Part shown: positions 1 to 6,820 of the stretch, piece after piece | How positions within the stretch are numbered: position 1 is the stretch's first letter | Layout: the number at the start of each line of letters is the position of its first letter | Origin: Gemmatimonadales bacterium | GTDB lineage: Bacteria; Gemmatimonadota; Gemmatimonadetes; Gemmatimonadales; GWC2-71-9 | Direction: 5' to 3' | DNA: 30,718 nucleotides | Assembly: GCA_020633775.1 (NCBI GenBank) | Contig: JACKDA010000019.1 | Span: 1 to 30,718 of the forward strand | Notes under the pieces: model-generated | Seen by the model: the letters and a program-made list of their open reading frames with translations, nothing else | Database searches by the model: none | What the model was told of the DNA's origin: nothing | Position numbers and translations under genes: made by a program

Positions 1-242
1 GGGCCCGCCTCGGGGCGGCATCGCCGGCAGGCGCGGAACCCGTCGGTTCGGGCCTGCTCGAGTGTCGCGTAGAAGCGGAGGTGATCCGGACGCGCCCGTC
101 GCGATGGACAACTCGGTCGGCAGGCCACCCCCGTCGTGGTCACCGCGAAGACGAACAACCCATCCCACTGCGGGTCCCGATCTCGGACGGCGCGCAGCAG
201 GGTGCGGCGGGACGGCAGGCGGCGCGCGGTGGACTCGGACAT
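1..242 (-). CDS. ada: Ada-type DNA repair protein, N-terminal zinc-binding domain (partial, runs off the left edge)
   Basis: Translating the minus strand from the ATG at 242 gives 80 residues that read as the Ada metal-binding domain: a WDGLFVFAVTTTG stretch, then CRPSC, a central HLRFY segment, and GFRACRRCRP. The four cysteines at 41, 45, 72 and 75 have the spacing of the zinc-binding cysteines of E. coli Ada, offset by three. In Ada one of these cysteines accepts methyl groups from phosphotriesters and switches the protein into a transcription activator. The remainder (AraC-type DNA binding, possibly methyltransferase or glycosylase domains) lies outside the window, so the full architecture is unknown: it could be Ada, an Ada-AlkA fusion or a shorter Ada-domain regulator. 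It is divergent from the ferredoxin-like gene at 381. Confidence 0.88.
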   Translation of the reverse strand, partial: MSESTARRLPSRRTLLRAVRDRDPQWDGLFVFAVTTTGVACRPSCPSRRARPDHLRFYATLEQARTDGFRACRRCRPEAG

Positions 243-380
243 GGAGCGAGTCTAGCCGTTCGACGGCGCGGGCCGCCACCGGCGGTTGGACGGCGAATCC
301 GGGCGCTCCCCCTTGCCCTCCTCCCGCGATCCGGGAATCCTTGGGAGTCCTTCCTGCCCGCTTCCCGAGGGATCCGCCCG
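243..380. other. Divergent intergenic region between ada and the CDGSH gene
   Basis: 138 bp between two divergent starts. A purine-rich GAGG lies about 10 nt before the ATG at 381 and is a weak ribosome-binding site candidate. No clear -10/-35 pair is visible. An Ada operator could be expected here by analogy with known Ada systems, but none is recognisable by eye. Confidence 0.4.
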
Positions 381-854
381 ATGAGCCAGCGTCTCCAGGT
401 CTACGAAACCGACCAGATCCGGGTCACCTTCGATCCGAAGGTGTGCATCCACAGCGGGGCCTGCCTGCGCGCCCTCCCGGCGGTGTTCGACGTCTCGCGC
501 CGCAAGTGGATCGACCTGTCGCAGGCCGACGCCGGGTCGGTGATGGCCGCAGTGGCGAAGTGCCCGTCCGGTGCCTTGCGCGCGACGCTGGTCACCTCGG
601 TGTTCCGCGCGCTCCCCGACGCGCCGGTGCCCGTCACGCCCGCCCCGCAGCCCCCATCGCCCGACGTCACGGTGACGGTCCGGGAAAAGGGCCCGCTCCT
701 GGTGCAGGGGAAGGTCCGGGTGCTCCACGCCGATGGCACCGTGCTGATCGAGGGACAGAACTGCGCCCTCTGTCGCTGCGGGCGCTCACGGAACAAGCCG
801 TTCTGTGACAACTCCCACCGTCATGTCGATTGGGCCGCGCTTGACGCCGACTGA
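381..854 (+). CDS. Fusion of divergent mono-cluster ferredoxin domain and CDGSH iron-sulfur domain
   Basis: 157 residues with two iron-sulfur domains. The first (about residues 8-70) matches the Fer4_19-type divergent ferredoxin, with Cys22, Cys28 and a C-terminal CPSGA motif containing Cys61. The second (about 105-157) carries the CDGSH-type signature CRCGRSRNKPFCDNSH, in which three cysteines and one histidine would hold a 2Fe-2S cluster. The usual Gly after CD is Asn here, but the ligands are intact. A likely role is cytoplasmic electron transfer or Fe-S/redox sensing; the partner is unknown. The ATG at 381 is chosen because the ferredoxin fold begins directly after it. Open frame upstream to 81 is read-through without recognisable domain. 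The 3' end overlaps the MgtC-family gene by 32 bp, suggesting translational coupling. Confidence 0.85.
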   Translation: MSQRLQVYETDQIRVTFDPKVCIHSGACLRALPAVFDVSRRKWIDLSQADAGSVMAAVAKCPSGALRATLVTSVFRALPDAPVPVTPAPQPPSPDVTVTVREKGPLLVQGKVRVLHADGTVLIEGQNCALCRCGRSRNKPFCDNSHRHVDWAALDAD

Positions 855-1272
855 GGTCCTCCTCCGCCTCGGGCTGGGCACCCTGTTCGGGGCCGTGCTC
901 GGTTTCGACCGGGAGCGTCAGGAGAAGCCGGCCGGACTCAAGACCCTCGCCCTCGTCGGACTGGGCGGCGCCATGGCGCCGGTGGTGATGCTCCACACCG
1001 GCTCGGCCGACCCGAATCCCGTGTCGCGCGTGATCCAGGGCGTCCTCACCGGGGTCGGCTTCCTCGGCGCGGGTGTCATCATGCACCGCAAGTCGAGTGG
1101 TGCGGTCGAGGGATTGACGACCGCCGCGGTGATCTGGGTCGTGGCGGCGGTCGGACTCGCCGCCGGGATGGGGCAGTTCATTCCGGCCGGCGCCGCCACC
1201 GGGATCGCGCTCCTGGTGCTCACCGTCGGCAAGCGACTCGAGCGGCGGCTGGACATCGAGCGCGATGACTGA
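823..1272 (+). CDS. MgtC/SapB family inner-membrane protein
   Basis: 149 residues with four hydrophobic segments. The N-terminal motif LGTLFGAVLGFDRE followed by GLKTLALVGLGGAM is characteristic of the MgtC/SapB family, and VGFLGAGVIMHR is the second conserved block. Family members are short integral membrane proteins tied to magnesium limitation or, in pathogens, to ATP-synthase and phosphate control; transport itself has not been shown for them. This copy has only the membrane domain, without the C-terminal ACT-like extension of Salmonella MgtC. An in-frame GTG at 805 is an alternative start; ATG 823 is preferred because the family domain starts there. It overlaps the upstream Fe-S gene by 32 bp. 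A perfect hairpin follows the stop. Confidence 0.85.
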   Translation: MSIGPRLTPTEVLLRLGLGTLFGAVLGFDRERQEKPAGLKTLALVGLGGAMAPVVMLHTGSADPNPVSRVIQGVLTGVGFLGAGVIMHRKSSGAVEGLTTAAVIWVVAAVGLAAGMGQFIPAGAATGIALLVLTVGKRLERRLDIERDD

Positions 1273-1284
1273 CCCTGACGCACA

Positions 1285-1307
1285 ACGGGCCGCCCATGGC
1301 GGCCCGT
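1285..1307. terminator. Perfect hairpin between convergent genes, likely bidirectional terminator
   Basis: A 10-bp perfect stem (ACGGGCCGCC paired with GGCGGCCCGT) with a CAT loop lies between the stop of the MgtC gene at 1272 and the stop of the minus-strand lipoprotein at 1333. There is no T-tract on either side, so if it terminates transcription it does so as a GC-only hairpin. Confidence 0.65.
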
Positions 1308-1332
1308 CGTCCATCAGGCGGGGCGTGCCGGG

Positions 1333-1797
1333 TCAGCCGGCGATCGTGATCTCCCGGATCCCCTGGGAGGCGCCGTCGAGGAGCACCTCGACGCGGTACG
1401 CCCCGGGTCGCAGGGTGGCGCCGGCGGGAAGCGTCGCGGTCGCCTCGCCGATCATCCCGGCGTCGGGCGCGCCCGACGTGACGTCGACCGATTCCAGCGT
1501 GCGATCTCCCTCGAGCAGGCGCACCGTCAGCGCGGTGCCCTCGCTCACGTGCTCGGTGCGGAGGTGGACATAGATGGTGTCGGCCTCCGGGAAGGTCTCG
1601 ACACCACCACCCATGATCCGGCCGCCCTCGTCGATGGCGCGACCGACATCGATCGCCATCACCCGCGGCACCGTCGGTGCCGGTTCAGTGGCGACGGCGG
1701 TGCCGGTGGAGTCCGGGGTGGCGTCGTCGGCGGGCTGGTCTCCGCAGGCGGTCGCGAGCAGGAGGGCGAGCGGCAGGATGGCAAGGTGTCGAGGCAT
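1333..1797 (-). CDS. Small secreted lipoprotein with Ig-like C-terminal part, function unknown
   Basis: 154 residues. It begins MPRHLAILPLALLLATACGD, a type II signal peptide with lipobox ATAC, so the mature protein is an acylated envelope lipoprotein. A low-complexity Thr/Ala/Pro/Asp linker follows to about residue 45. The C-terminal 100 residues look like a beta-sandwich: alternating hydrophobic strands, a TLRPGAYRVEVLLDG segment and no obvious catalytic residues. I do not recognise a named family. ATG 1797 is chosen because it gives an ideal signal peptide; an in-frame ATG upstream would add unrelated residues. It is convergent with the MgtC gene and divergent from the HAD-like gene at 1826, 28 bp away. 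Confidence 0.8.
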   Translation of the reverse strand: MPRHLAILPLALLLATACGDQPADDATPDSTGTAVATEPAPTVPRVMAIDVGRAIDEGGRIMGGGVETFPEADTIYVHLRTEHVSEGTALTVRLLEGDRTLESVDVTSGAPDAGMIGEATATLPAGATLRPGAYRVEVLLDGASQGIREITIAG

Positions 1798-1825
1798 CGG
1801 GTCCGGGTCCGGATGAGGGAAAACC

Positions 1826-2494
1826 ATGATGAATCGTCCAGAAGATAGTGCGCCGGGCATGGCGACGGTGGTCGAGCTGCTCGGCCCCCTGATTGACGAT
1901 CGCGGCAGCTTCACGCGCACCCTCGCCGAGGTGGCGGCCGGCGAGGGGGTGGTGCTGCGGCCCGGGGCGCTCGACCAGGTGGGGGGCGGTGCCACCGCCT
2001 GGGCACTCGCCACCCTCCTCGAGGGCCACGGCCGCTCCGACCTCGCCGAGGGTGCCGAGGAATTGGCGCGGCGGGTCCAGCGGGAGTGGGAGGGGATGGC
2101 CCGCTCCGGTCTCCATCGGCCCGCTCCGGGCAGCACCATCACCTGGCCATCCCTCCGCACCGGGGGCGCAGTGCTCGTCCTGTTCGGGGGAGAGCCCGAC
2201 CTTGCTCGGGCACTGCTCGAGGACGCCGGACTCGGCGGCGAGACCCGTCTCGAGGTGGGTGGGTCCGGACCGGAGGGATTGCCGCGCCCCGATGCGATCC
2301 GCCGCTGGATGGTGCGGCATCACCTGGCGCCGGGGGATGTCCGGGCGCTGGTGCGCAGCCCCGCCGCGGTCCTCGCCGCGGCCGCCGCCGGATGCGGCGC
2401 CGTGATCGGGGTGGGGATCACCGAGGCCGCGGCGGAGACGCTACCGGTCACCGCGATGGCGACGGACCTCGCGGCCGCGCTGGCGTCGGGGTGA
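1826..2494 (+). CDS. HAD-superfamily-like protein with lost catalytic motifs (possible pseudoenzyme)
   Basis: 222 residues, preceded by GAGGGA 5 nt before the start. The layout resembles HAD phosphatases of the phosphonatase-like or beta-phosphoglucomutase-like group. The N-terminal loop VVELLGPLIDDRGSF lines up with the usual FDLDGTLID pattern. A helical cap follows to about residue 85, then a hydrophobic strand (AVLVLFGGEPD), and finally RPDAIRRWM...VRSPAAVLAAAAAGC, which mirrors the KPxPD and EDSxxGxxAAxxAG motifs. At every motif the catalytic residue is replaced: the nucleophile Asp and its partner Asp, the motif II Thr/Ser, the Lys, and the acidic pair. The frame is intact and strongly GC3-biased, so it is a maintained gene rather than decay. 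I infer a non-catalytic HAD-fold protein; the assignment is based on motif spacing only. Confidence 0.6.
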   Translation: MMNRPEDSAPGMATVVELLGPLIDDRGSFTRTLAEVAAGEGVVLRPGALDQVGGGATAWALATLLEGHGRSDLAEGAEELARRVQREWEGMARSGLHRPAPGSTITWPSLRTGGAVLVLFGGEPDLARALLEDAGLGGETRLEVGGSGPEGLPRPDAIRRWMVRHHLAPGDVRALVRSPAAVLAAAAAGCGAVIGVGITEAAAETLPVTAMATDLAAALASG

Positions 2495-2502
2495 CCCTCC
2501 GC

Positions 2503-2688
2503 TCACGCGTCGCCCGACGAACCTGATCCCGGTTCCTCCGGCGGCGCCCGGCCTCGCTGCCTCGCGGCCTGGCTCAGCAGGAACTCGATCTGCGCGTTCA
2601 CCGAACGCAGTTCGTCCCGGGCCCAGCGCTGCAGCACCTCGTGCAGCGCCGGGTCGAGACGAAGCAGGACCGCCTTCCGATCGGCCAT
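2503..2688 (-). CDS. Ribbon-helix-helix (Arc/CopG-type) DNA-binding protein
   Basis: 61 residues. The N-terminal half, with the basic beta strand KAVLLRLDPALHEVLQRWA and the following SVNAQIEFLLSQA helix, is the Arc/CopG ribbon-helix-helix pattern: strand residues for the major groove, two helices, and an RSVNAQIE turn typical of Arc-like proteins. The C-terminal tail is Gly/Ser/Pro-rich and disordered. It starts 2 bp after the stop of the SPFH gene, so the two are almost certainly co-transcribed. Small RHH proteins paired with SPFH proteins are seen elsewhere, and an RHH protein commonly autoregulates its own operon. The three phased repeats at 3580-3609 are the natural operator candidate. 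Confidence 0.85.
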   Translation of the reverse strand: MADRKAVLLRLDPALHEVLQRWARDELRSVNAQIEFLLSQAARQRGRAPPEEPGSGSSGDA

Positions 2689-2690
2689 GA

Positions 2691-3560
2691 CTACTGGTAC
2701 AACGACCCGGTGTTGATCACGGGGTGCATCGGCTGGTCGGTGCAGAGGGTCACCAGCAGGTTGGAGACCATCGCCGCCTTCCGCTCCTCATCGAGCACCA
2801 CGATCTTGTCGCGCTCGATGTGCTTGAGCGCCATGTCCACCATCGAGACCGCGCCCTCGACGATCTTCTCGCGGGCGGCGATGATCGCGCTCGCCTGCTG
2901 GCGGCGCAGCATCGCCTGGGCGATCTCCGGCGAGTACGCCAGGTGGGTGATCCGCGCCTCCAGGACCTTGATGCCCGCCTTCTGCAGCCGGTCCTGCACC
3001 TCGTGCGCCAGCTTCTCGCTGATGTCGGCCGCGTTGTGGCTCAGCGAGACGACCTCCGGCGAATGGGCGTCGTAGGGGTACTGCGTCGCCAGCGATCGCA
3101 CCGCCGACTCGCTCTGGACCCGCACGTAGTCCTCGTAGTTGTCCACCTCGAAGAGTGCCTCCGCGCTGTCGAAGACCTGCCAGACCACCACCGCGCCGAT
3201 CTCGACCGGGTTCGAGTCGAGGTCGTTCACCTTCAGCTTCGCGGTCTCGAAATTGCGGACGCGCAGGGAGACGGCCTTCTTGGTCATGAACGGGTTGACC
3301 CACCAGAGCCCGGCGGTCCGCACCGAACCCTTGTACTGCCCGAAGAGGGTCAGCGCCTTGGCGGTGTTCGGCTGGATCGCGAAGAGCCCGGTCCAGGAGA
3401 CCAGGGTGATGACCGCGAGGCCGACGCCGAAGAGGACCCGACCCGCGTCCTCGTCGCGCGCGCCGGAGACGAACACGAGCACCGTGAACACGGTGAGCAC
3501 CATCAGGAGCAGGAGCGCGAGGACGCCGTTGGTTGCCTTCCGCTCGATCTCACGAATCAT
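2691..3560 (-). CDS. SPFH/stomatin-like membrane protein
   Basis: 289 residues. Two hydrophobic segments near the N-terminus (about 12-33 and 43-65) are followed by the SPFH core: TGLWWVNPFM, then VNDLDSNPVEIGAVVVWQVFDSAEALFEVDNYEDYV, which is the prohibitin/stomatin core, and QSESAVRSLATQYPYD. A long charged helical region from about 175 to 245 (RLQKAGIKVLEARITHLAYSPEIAQAML) would form the oligomerising coiled coil. Family members build large ring or cage assemblies on membranes and organise membrane proteases or microdomains. The downstream RHH gene lies in the same operon. A TAACCT hexamer on the minus strand 10 nt before the ATG is a possible -10 element, with the repeat cluster directly upstream of it. 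Confidence 0.92.
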   Translation of the reverse strand: MIREIERKATNGVLALLLLMVLTVFTVLVFVSGARDEDAGRVLFGVGLAVITLVSWTGLFAIQPNTAKALTLFGQYKGSVRTAGLWWVNPFMTKKAVSLRVRNFETAKLKVNDLDSNPVEIGAVVVWQVFDSAEALFEVDNYEDYVRVQSESAVRSLATQYPYDAHSPEVVSLSHNAADISEKLAHEVQDRLQKAGIKVLEARITHLAYSPEIAQAMLRRQQASAIIAAREKIVEGAVSMVDMALKHIERDKIVVLDEERKAAMVSNLLVTLCTDQPMHPVINTGSLYQ

Positions 3561-3579
3561 GGCAGGTTCCAGGTTAGGG

Positions 3580-3609
3580 TGACATCAATATGATATCACA
3601 TTGGTATCC
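3580..3609. promoter_or_regulatory. Three 8-bp operator-like repeats at 11-bp spacing
   Basis: TGACATCA at 3580, TGATATCA at 3591 and TGGTATCC at 3602 start exactly 11 bp apart, so they face the same side of the helix. The middle unit is a perfect palindrome. The cluster is an AT-rich island in GC-rich DNA. It lies 19 bp before the SPFH start and 8 bp before the VanZ start on the opposite strand. RHH proteins typically bind short phased repeats cooperatively, and the SPFH operon encodes one. Binding by that protein is inferred. Confidence 0.65.
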
Positions 3610-3617
3610 CCCGCGCA

Positions 3618-4766
3618 ATGCCTGAGCCCGCACCTCGGCGACTCGGCTGGCTCCTCCTCGGCTACCTCGGGGCCGTGGTCGCCATGATCCTCCTCGCCCC
3701 GTTCCGGTTCGACCCGGGGCGGCTCGCCGCGGCGACGTGGGAGCCGCTCGGGACGACCGAGCTCCGGGATGTGGCCCTCAACGTCGTCCTCTTCCTGCCG
3801 CTCGGGTTCCTGCTCGAGCGGGTCCGGTCCGGGCGGCTCGGGGTCGGGGCCATCGCCCTGCTGGCGGCCGCGGTCGCCCTCGCCGCGGAGTCGCTCCAGC
3901 TGATGATCCCCGGGCGCTACTCGGCCCTCACCGACGTCGCAGCGAACGGTGCAGGGGCTGCACTCGGCGCCGTGCTCTCACGGATGGTGCGGCTGCGGGT
4001 CGCCGCCGACGCCGCGCTGGCGGGCCGACTCTTCCTCGACCTGCCGTTGGTCGGCCTCTGCTGGTTGATGGTGCCGCTGGTCTGGCTCCAGGCCTTGGGC
4101 CGCCTGGAGCCTCGCGACGCCGTGGTGGCAGCAACATTGGCCCTGGCGGTCGGAGTCGCCCTCGCGGCGGCGGGTCGGAGCGGCGGGACGACGCGGTGGC
4201 CCCTCCTCGCCCCGATGGCGGCCGGCTGGGCGCTGATCGCCCTGCTGCCGCTGGGATTGCGCGACCCCCGGTCCGCGGCGCTGGCCCTCGCTGCGCATGC
4301 ACTCGGGTTCGCGATCGCGGACCTCTGGTGGGGGCGTGCGGGTCGTACCGAGCGTCGTGTCGAGCCGGGGACCATCCTGGTCATCGCGGCCCTGTTGCTA
4401 CCGTGGCTGGTGACCACCGATCCCTCGGTAGGGTCCTTTGCCTGGCGCGGTGACGGTGCCGCGACACGCCTCGGCGCGCTCGCGGTGCTCGAGCGGCTCG
4501 TGGGCTGCACGGTGATCGGCTATGCCCTCGCCGAGTGGCGCGGCCGCGCGAAGCGGCAGGGGATCGTGGCGGTCGGGATCAGTGTTGTGGCGACCGTGGC
4601 GGTTGTCGCCCTGGTGCACTGGCCGGTGGCGACTCCGCGGCTCCTGCTCACCGCGCTCGGTGCCGGGCTGGGGGCGACGATCTACCAGCGGCAACGCGCG
4701 GCGGTGCTCTGGTTCATCGAGGGTGGCGCGTCACCCGTGCCGCAGGGACCATCGCGCGACTCGTGA
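3618..4766 (+). CDS. VanZ-family integral membrane protein
   Basis: 382 residues, almost entirely hydrophobic, with about ten predicted membrane spans. The first 125 residues are the VanZ-like domain: a first span, then RDVALNVVLFLPLGFLLERV, a third span, and LTDVAANGAGAALGAVL, the conserved family segment. The rest is a further array of membrane helices without a family I recognise. VanZ domains are linked to teicoplanin resistance in enterococci, but most chromosomal members have no known function. It is divergent from the SPFH operon with only 57 bp between starts. The ATG at 3618 lies 8 nt after the last operator-like repeat, so a repressor bound there may affect this gene as well. Confidence 0.8.
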   Translation: MPEPAPRRLGWLLLGYLGAVVAMILLAPFRFDPGRLAAATWEPLGTTELRDVALNVVLFLPLGFLLERVRSGRLGVGAIALLAAAVALAAESLQLMIPGRYSALTDVAANGAGAALGAVLSRMVRLRVAADAALAGRLFLDLPLVGLCWLMVPLVWLQALGRLEPRDAVVAATLALAVGVALAAAGRSGGTTRWPLLAPMAAGWALIALLPLGLRDPRSAALALAAHALGFAIADLWWGRAGRTERRVEPGTILVIAALLLPWLVTTDPSVGSFAWRGDGAATRLGALAVLERLVGCTVIGYALAEWRGRAKRQGIVAVGISVVATVAVVALVHWPVATPRLLLTALGAGLGATIYQRQRAAVLWFIEGGASPVPQGPSRDS

Positions 4767-4822
4767 CCCGACCCGGCCGCTGCGCCGTTGCCGATCCCCC
4801 CTGACCAGGGCTTGCTTGCGCG

Positions 4823-6592
4823 ATGACCCTCACCAACCTGCCGCGGATCACCGGCCCCCTCGGGCTGCTGCTGGCCGCGCTCCTCGGTTGCGGTCTCGAT
4901 GACCCCGCAGTCCCGCCGCCACCCCCGACGCCTCCCCCTCCCCCGCCACCGACCGCCGCCTTCACGCGGCTGGCCAACGCGACGACCGGGCTGACGGCGG
5001 GATCGCTCATCGCCGCCTTCCGGGACGACGCCGGGACGACCTGGGTCGGGACCAGTCAGGGTGGCGTGCTGGTGCGCGACAGCGGCCCGTGGCGATTCGA
5101 GTTGTTGCGCATCGGCCCCCTCGTGACCGGCCTCTGGGCCGCACCCGGCGAGCCGATACGCGCCGTGGCCGGCGACGAGGTCTTCATCCGCCGCGATGGG
5201 ATCTGGGATATCGACCCGGTGCCGCAGACCGGGGCGCTGTTCCTCGAGATCTGGGGCCTCGATGCGGACCATGTGTGGATCCTTGGCACCGGCGGCACGA
5301 TCCTGCGCAAAGTGCCGAGTGGGTGGTCCCAGGCGGTGACCTCCGTCACCGACGAGATCTGGGGGATCACCGGCGACACTCCCGACGCGCTGGTCGCGGT
5401 CGGCCAGAACGGCGTCATCCTCGAGAGCAGCGACAGCGGGGCGACGTGGCTGCAACGGGCCTCGCCGACCGTGCGCACCCTGTTCGCCGTGGCGAGCGAC
5501 GGCGCCGGCCGGATGGTGGCGGTCGGCAGCGGCGGGACCATCCTCGTGCGGCAGAACGGCACCTGGACCCAGGTGGCATCACCGACCTTCCAGGCGCTGT
5601 TCGAGGTGAAGGCGGAGGGCCCCGGGCAGTTCCTCATCGCGGGAGATGGCGGCGTCCTGCTGCGCGGCAACGGCAGCACCTGGACGCCGGTTGTGGTGGC
5701 CGGCCCGCGCGAGAACCTGCGGGCGATCGTCGGTGCGCCGGGCCAGCGCCGGGTGGTGGGGTGGTACGGCACGGTCCTGACCGAAGCGAGCGGCTGGGAC
5801 AGTGAACTGGCCGGCGGGCGATTGTACGGGATCCACGTTGCACCCGACGGGGTCGCACTCGCCGTCGGCACCGGAGGTCTCGCCTACGAGCGCCGGGGCG
5901 GCACGTGGCGGACGCTCACCATCCCGACGCCCGCGTCGCTCTTCGCGGTGGACGGCCCGAGTTCCTCCGACCGGATCGCGGTGGGCGACAGCGGGACGAT
6001 CATGCAGGAGGTCGCCGGGACCTGGACTCGGGAACCGATCGTCCCCGGCGCCCTGCTGCGCTCGGTCTGGTACGATGGCACGCACGCGCTCGCGGTCGGG
6101 AGCGGTGGCATCGCGATGGTCCGCGAGAACGGCACCTGGCGCAGCGTGGCCACCGGAACGGGCAAGTTCCTCCGCCAGATCGACGGGAACCGCTGGACCC
6201 GGTTGTTCGTGGTGGGCGACAGCGGCACGGTGATGATCTGGAACGGCCAGAATTTCGCGAACGTGACCGTGCCCACCTCGAACACCCTCCGCGGCGTGCA
6301 TGTCGTGACCGATCGGGATGTCTGGCTCGTCGGCGACCTCGGCACCATCATCCGCGGCGACGGGACCGCGTGGACGCGCCTCTTCCCGCCCACGCTGAAC
6401 GACATCCGCGGCGTGCGCCAGCTCGGCGAGCGCACCTACATCGTCGGCGAGTTCGGGCAGGCCTTCCGGTTCGAGGACGACGACTGGACCCAGATGAGCT
6501 CGGCGCAGGCCGGTTTCTGGCTCGGCCTCGCCGGCGACAGCGAGCTCGTCGCGGTCGGCGAGATCGGGATCATCGCGGAGGGGCGGCCGTAG
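4823..6592 (+). CDS. Secreted lipoprotein with YCF48/BNR-like beta-propeller repeats
   Basis: 589 residues. A signal peptide ends in the lipobox ALLGC, and a proline-rich linker (about residues 30-43) follows. The remainder consists of roughly ten degenerate repeats of about 45 residues. Each contains a pattern such as AVGxxGTIL followed by a Trp-Thr pair (for example VGDSGTIMQEVAGTWTREP and VGSGGTILVRQNGTWTQ). This periodicity is typical of beta-propeller blades of the YCF48/BNR/WD40-like superfold. No catalytic residues stand out, so a binding or scaffold role at the cell surface or in the periplasm is inferred. It stands 56 bp after the VanZ gene and ends 3 bp before a heptad repeat array. 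Confidence 0.82.
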   Translation: MTLTNLPRITGPLGLLLAALLGCGLDDPAVPPPPPTPPPPPPPTAAFTRLANATTGLTAGSLIAAFRDDAGTTWVGTSQGGVLVRDSGPWRFELLRIGPLVTGLWAAPGEPIRAVAGDEVFIRRDGIWDIDPVPQTGALFLEIWGLDADHVWILGTGGTILRKVPSGWSQAVTSVTDEIWGITGDTPDALVAVGQNGVILESSDSGATWLQRASPTVRTLFAVASDGAGRMVAVGSGGTILVRQNGTWTQVASPTFQALFEVKAEGPGQFLIAGDGGVLLRGNGSTWTPVVVAGPRENLRAIVGAPGQRRVVGWYGTVLTEASGWDSELAGGRLYGIHVAPDGVALAVGTGGLAYERRGGTWRTLTIPTPASLFAVDGPSSSDRIAVGDSGTIMQEVAGTWTREPIVPGALLRSVWYDGTHALAVGSGGIAMVRENGTWRSVATGTGKFLRQIDGNRWTRLFVVGDSGTVMIWNGQNFANVTVPTSNTLRGVHVVTDRDVWLVGDLGTIIRGDGTAWTRLFPPTLNDIRGVRQLGERTYIVGEFGQAFRFEDDDWTQMSSAQAGFWLGLAGDSELVAVGEIGIIAEGRP

Positions 6593-6595
6593 TAC

Positions 6596-6623
6596 GAGAA
6601 GCGAGAAGCGAGAAGCGAGAAGC
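6596..6623 (+). repeat. Heptad array GAGAAGC x4 (left arm of composite repeat 1)
   Basis: Four perfect tandem copies of GAGAAGC begin 3 bp after the stop of the propeller gene. A reversed, longer array lies at 6772-6820, so the two flank the cloverleaf element as an inverted pair. Confidence 0.95.
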
Positions 6624-6627
6624 GGGT

Positions 6628-6753
6628 GGCACGGAGTCATCCCGAGCGAGGGTGCGCAGCACCCGAGCGAAGGGATCCGGTCGCGACACGCGAGGTGCAG
6701 ATCCCTCGACTGCGCGCCCCTTCGGGGCGCTCCGCTCGGGATGACTCCGTGCC
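6628..6753. repeat. Cloverleaf palindromic repeat, copy 1
   Basis: A perfect 21-bp outer stem pairs 6628-6648 with 6733-6753 (core GTCATCCCGAGCG and CGCTCGGGATGAC). Inside it are hairpin A (GGGTGC-GCA-GCACCC, 6650-6664), a central arm in which AGGGATC (6671-6677) pairs with GATCCCT (6700-6706), and hairpin B (GCGCCCC-TTC-GGGGCGC, 6714-6730). The same plan recurs at 18603-18737 and 23530-23643 with different hairpin sequences. It lies between two convergent genes and may act as a bidirectional terminator. Confidence 0.9.
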
Positions 6754-6771
6754 CCGGCCGCTCGCCTCTCG

Positions 6772-6820
6772 CTTCCCGCTTCTCGCTTTTCAGTTCTCGC
6801 TTCTCGCTTCTCACTTCTCG
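6772..6820 (-). repeat. Heptad array CTTCTCG x7, degenerate (right arm of composite repeat 1)
   Basis: Seven consecutive 7-bp units: CTTCCCG, CTTCTCG, CTTTTCA, GTTCTCG, CTTCTCG, CTTCTCA, CTTCTCG. This is the inverse of the GAGAAGC array at 6596. The stop codon of the minus-strand ApbE gene (6811-6813) is in the sixth unit, so the last residues of that protein (QSEK) are encoded by repeat DNA. Confidence 0.93.

Noticed and set aside
6628..6753. tRNA-like gene, because the repeat folds as a cloverleaf.
   Set aside because: There is no anticodon arm geometry, no T-loop consensus and no acceptor end; the resemblance is only in having three arms.
6596..6820. CRISPR array at the repeated units.
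   Set aside because: The units are 7 bp and directly adjacent without unique spacers, and there are no cas genes.
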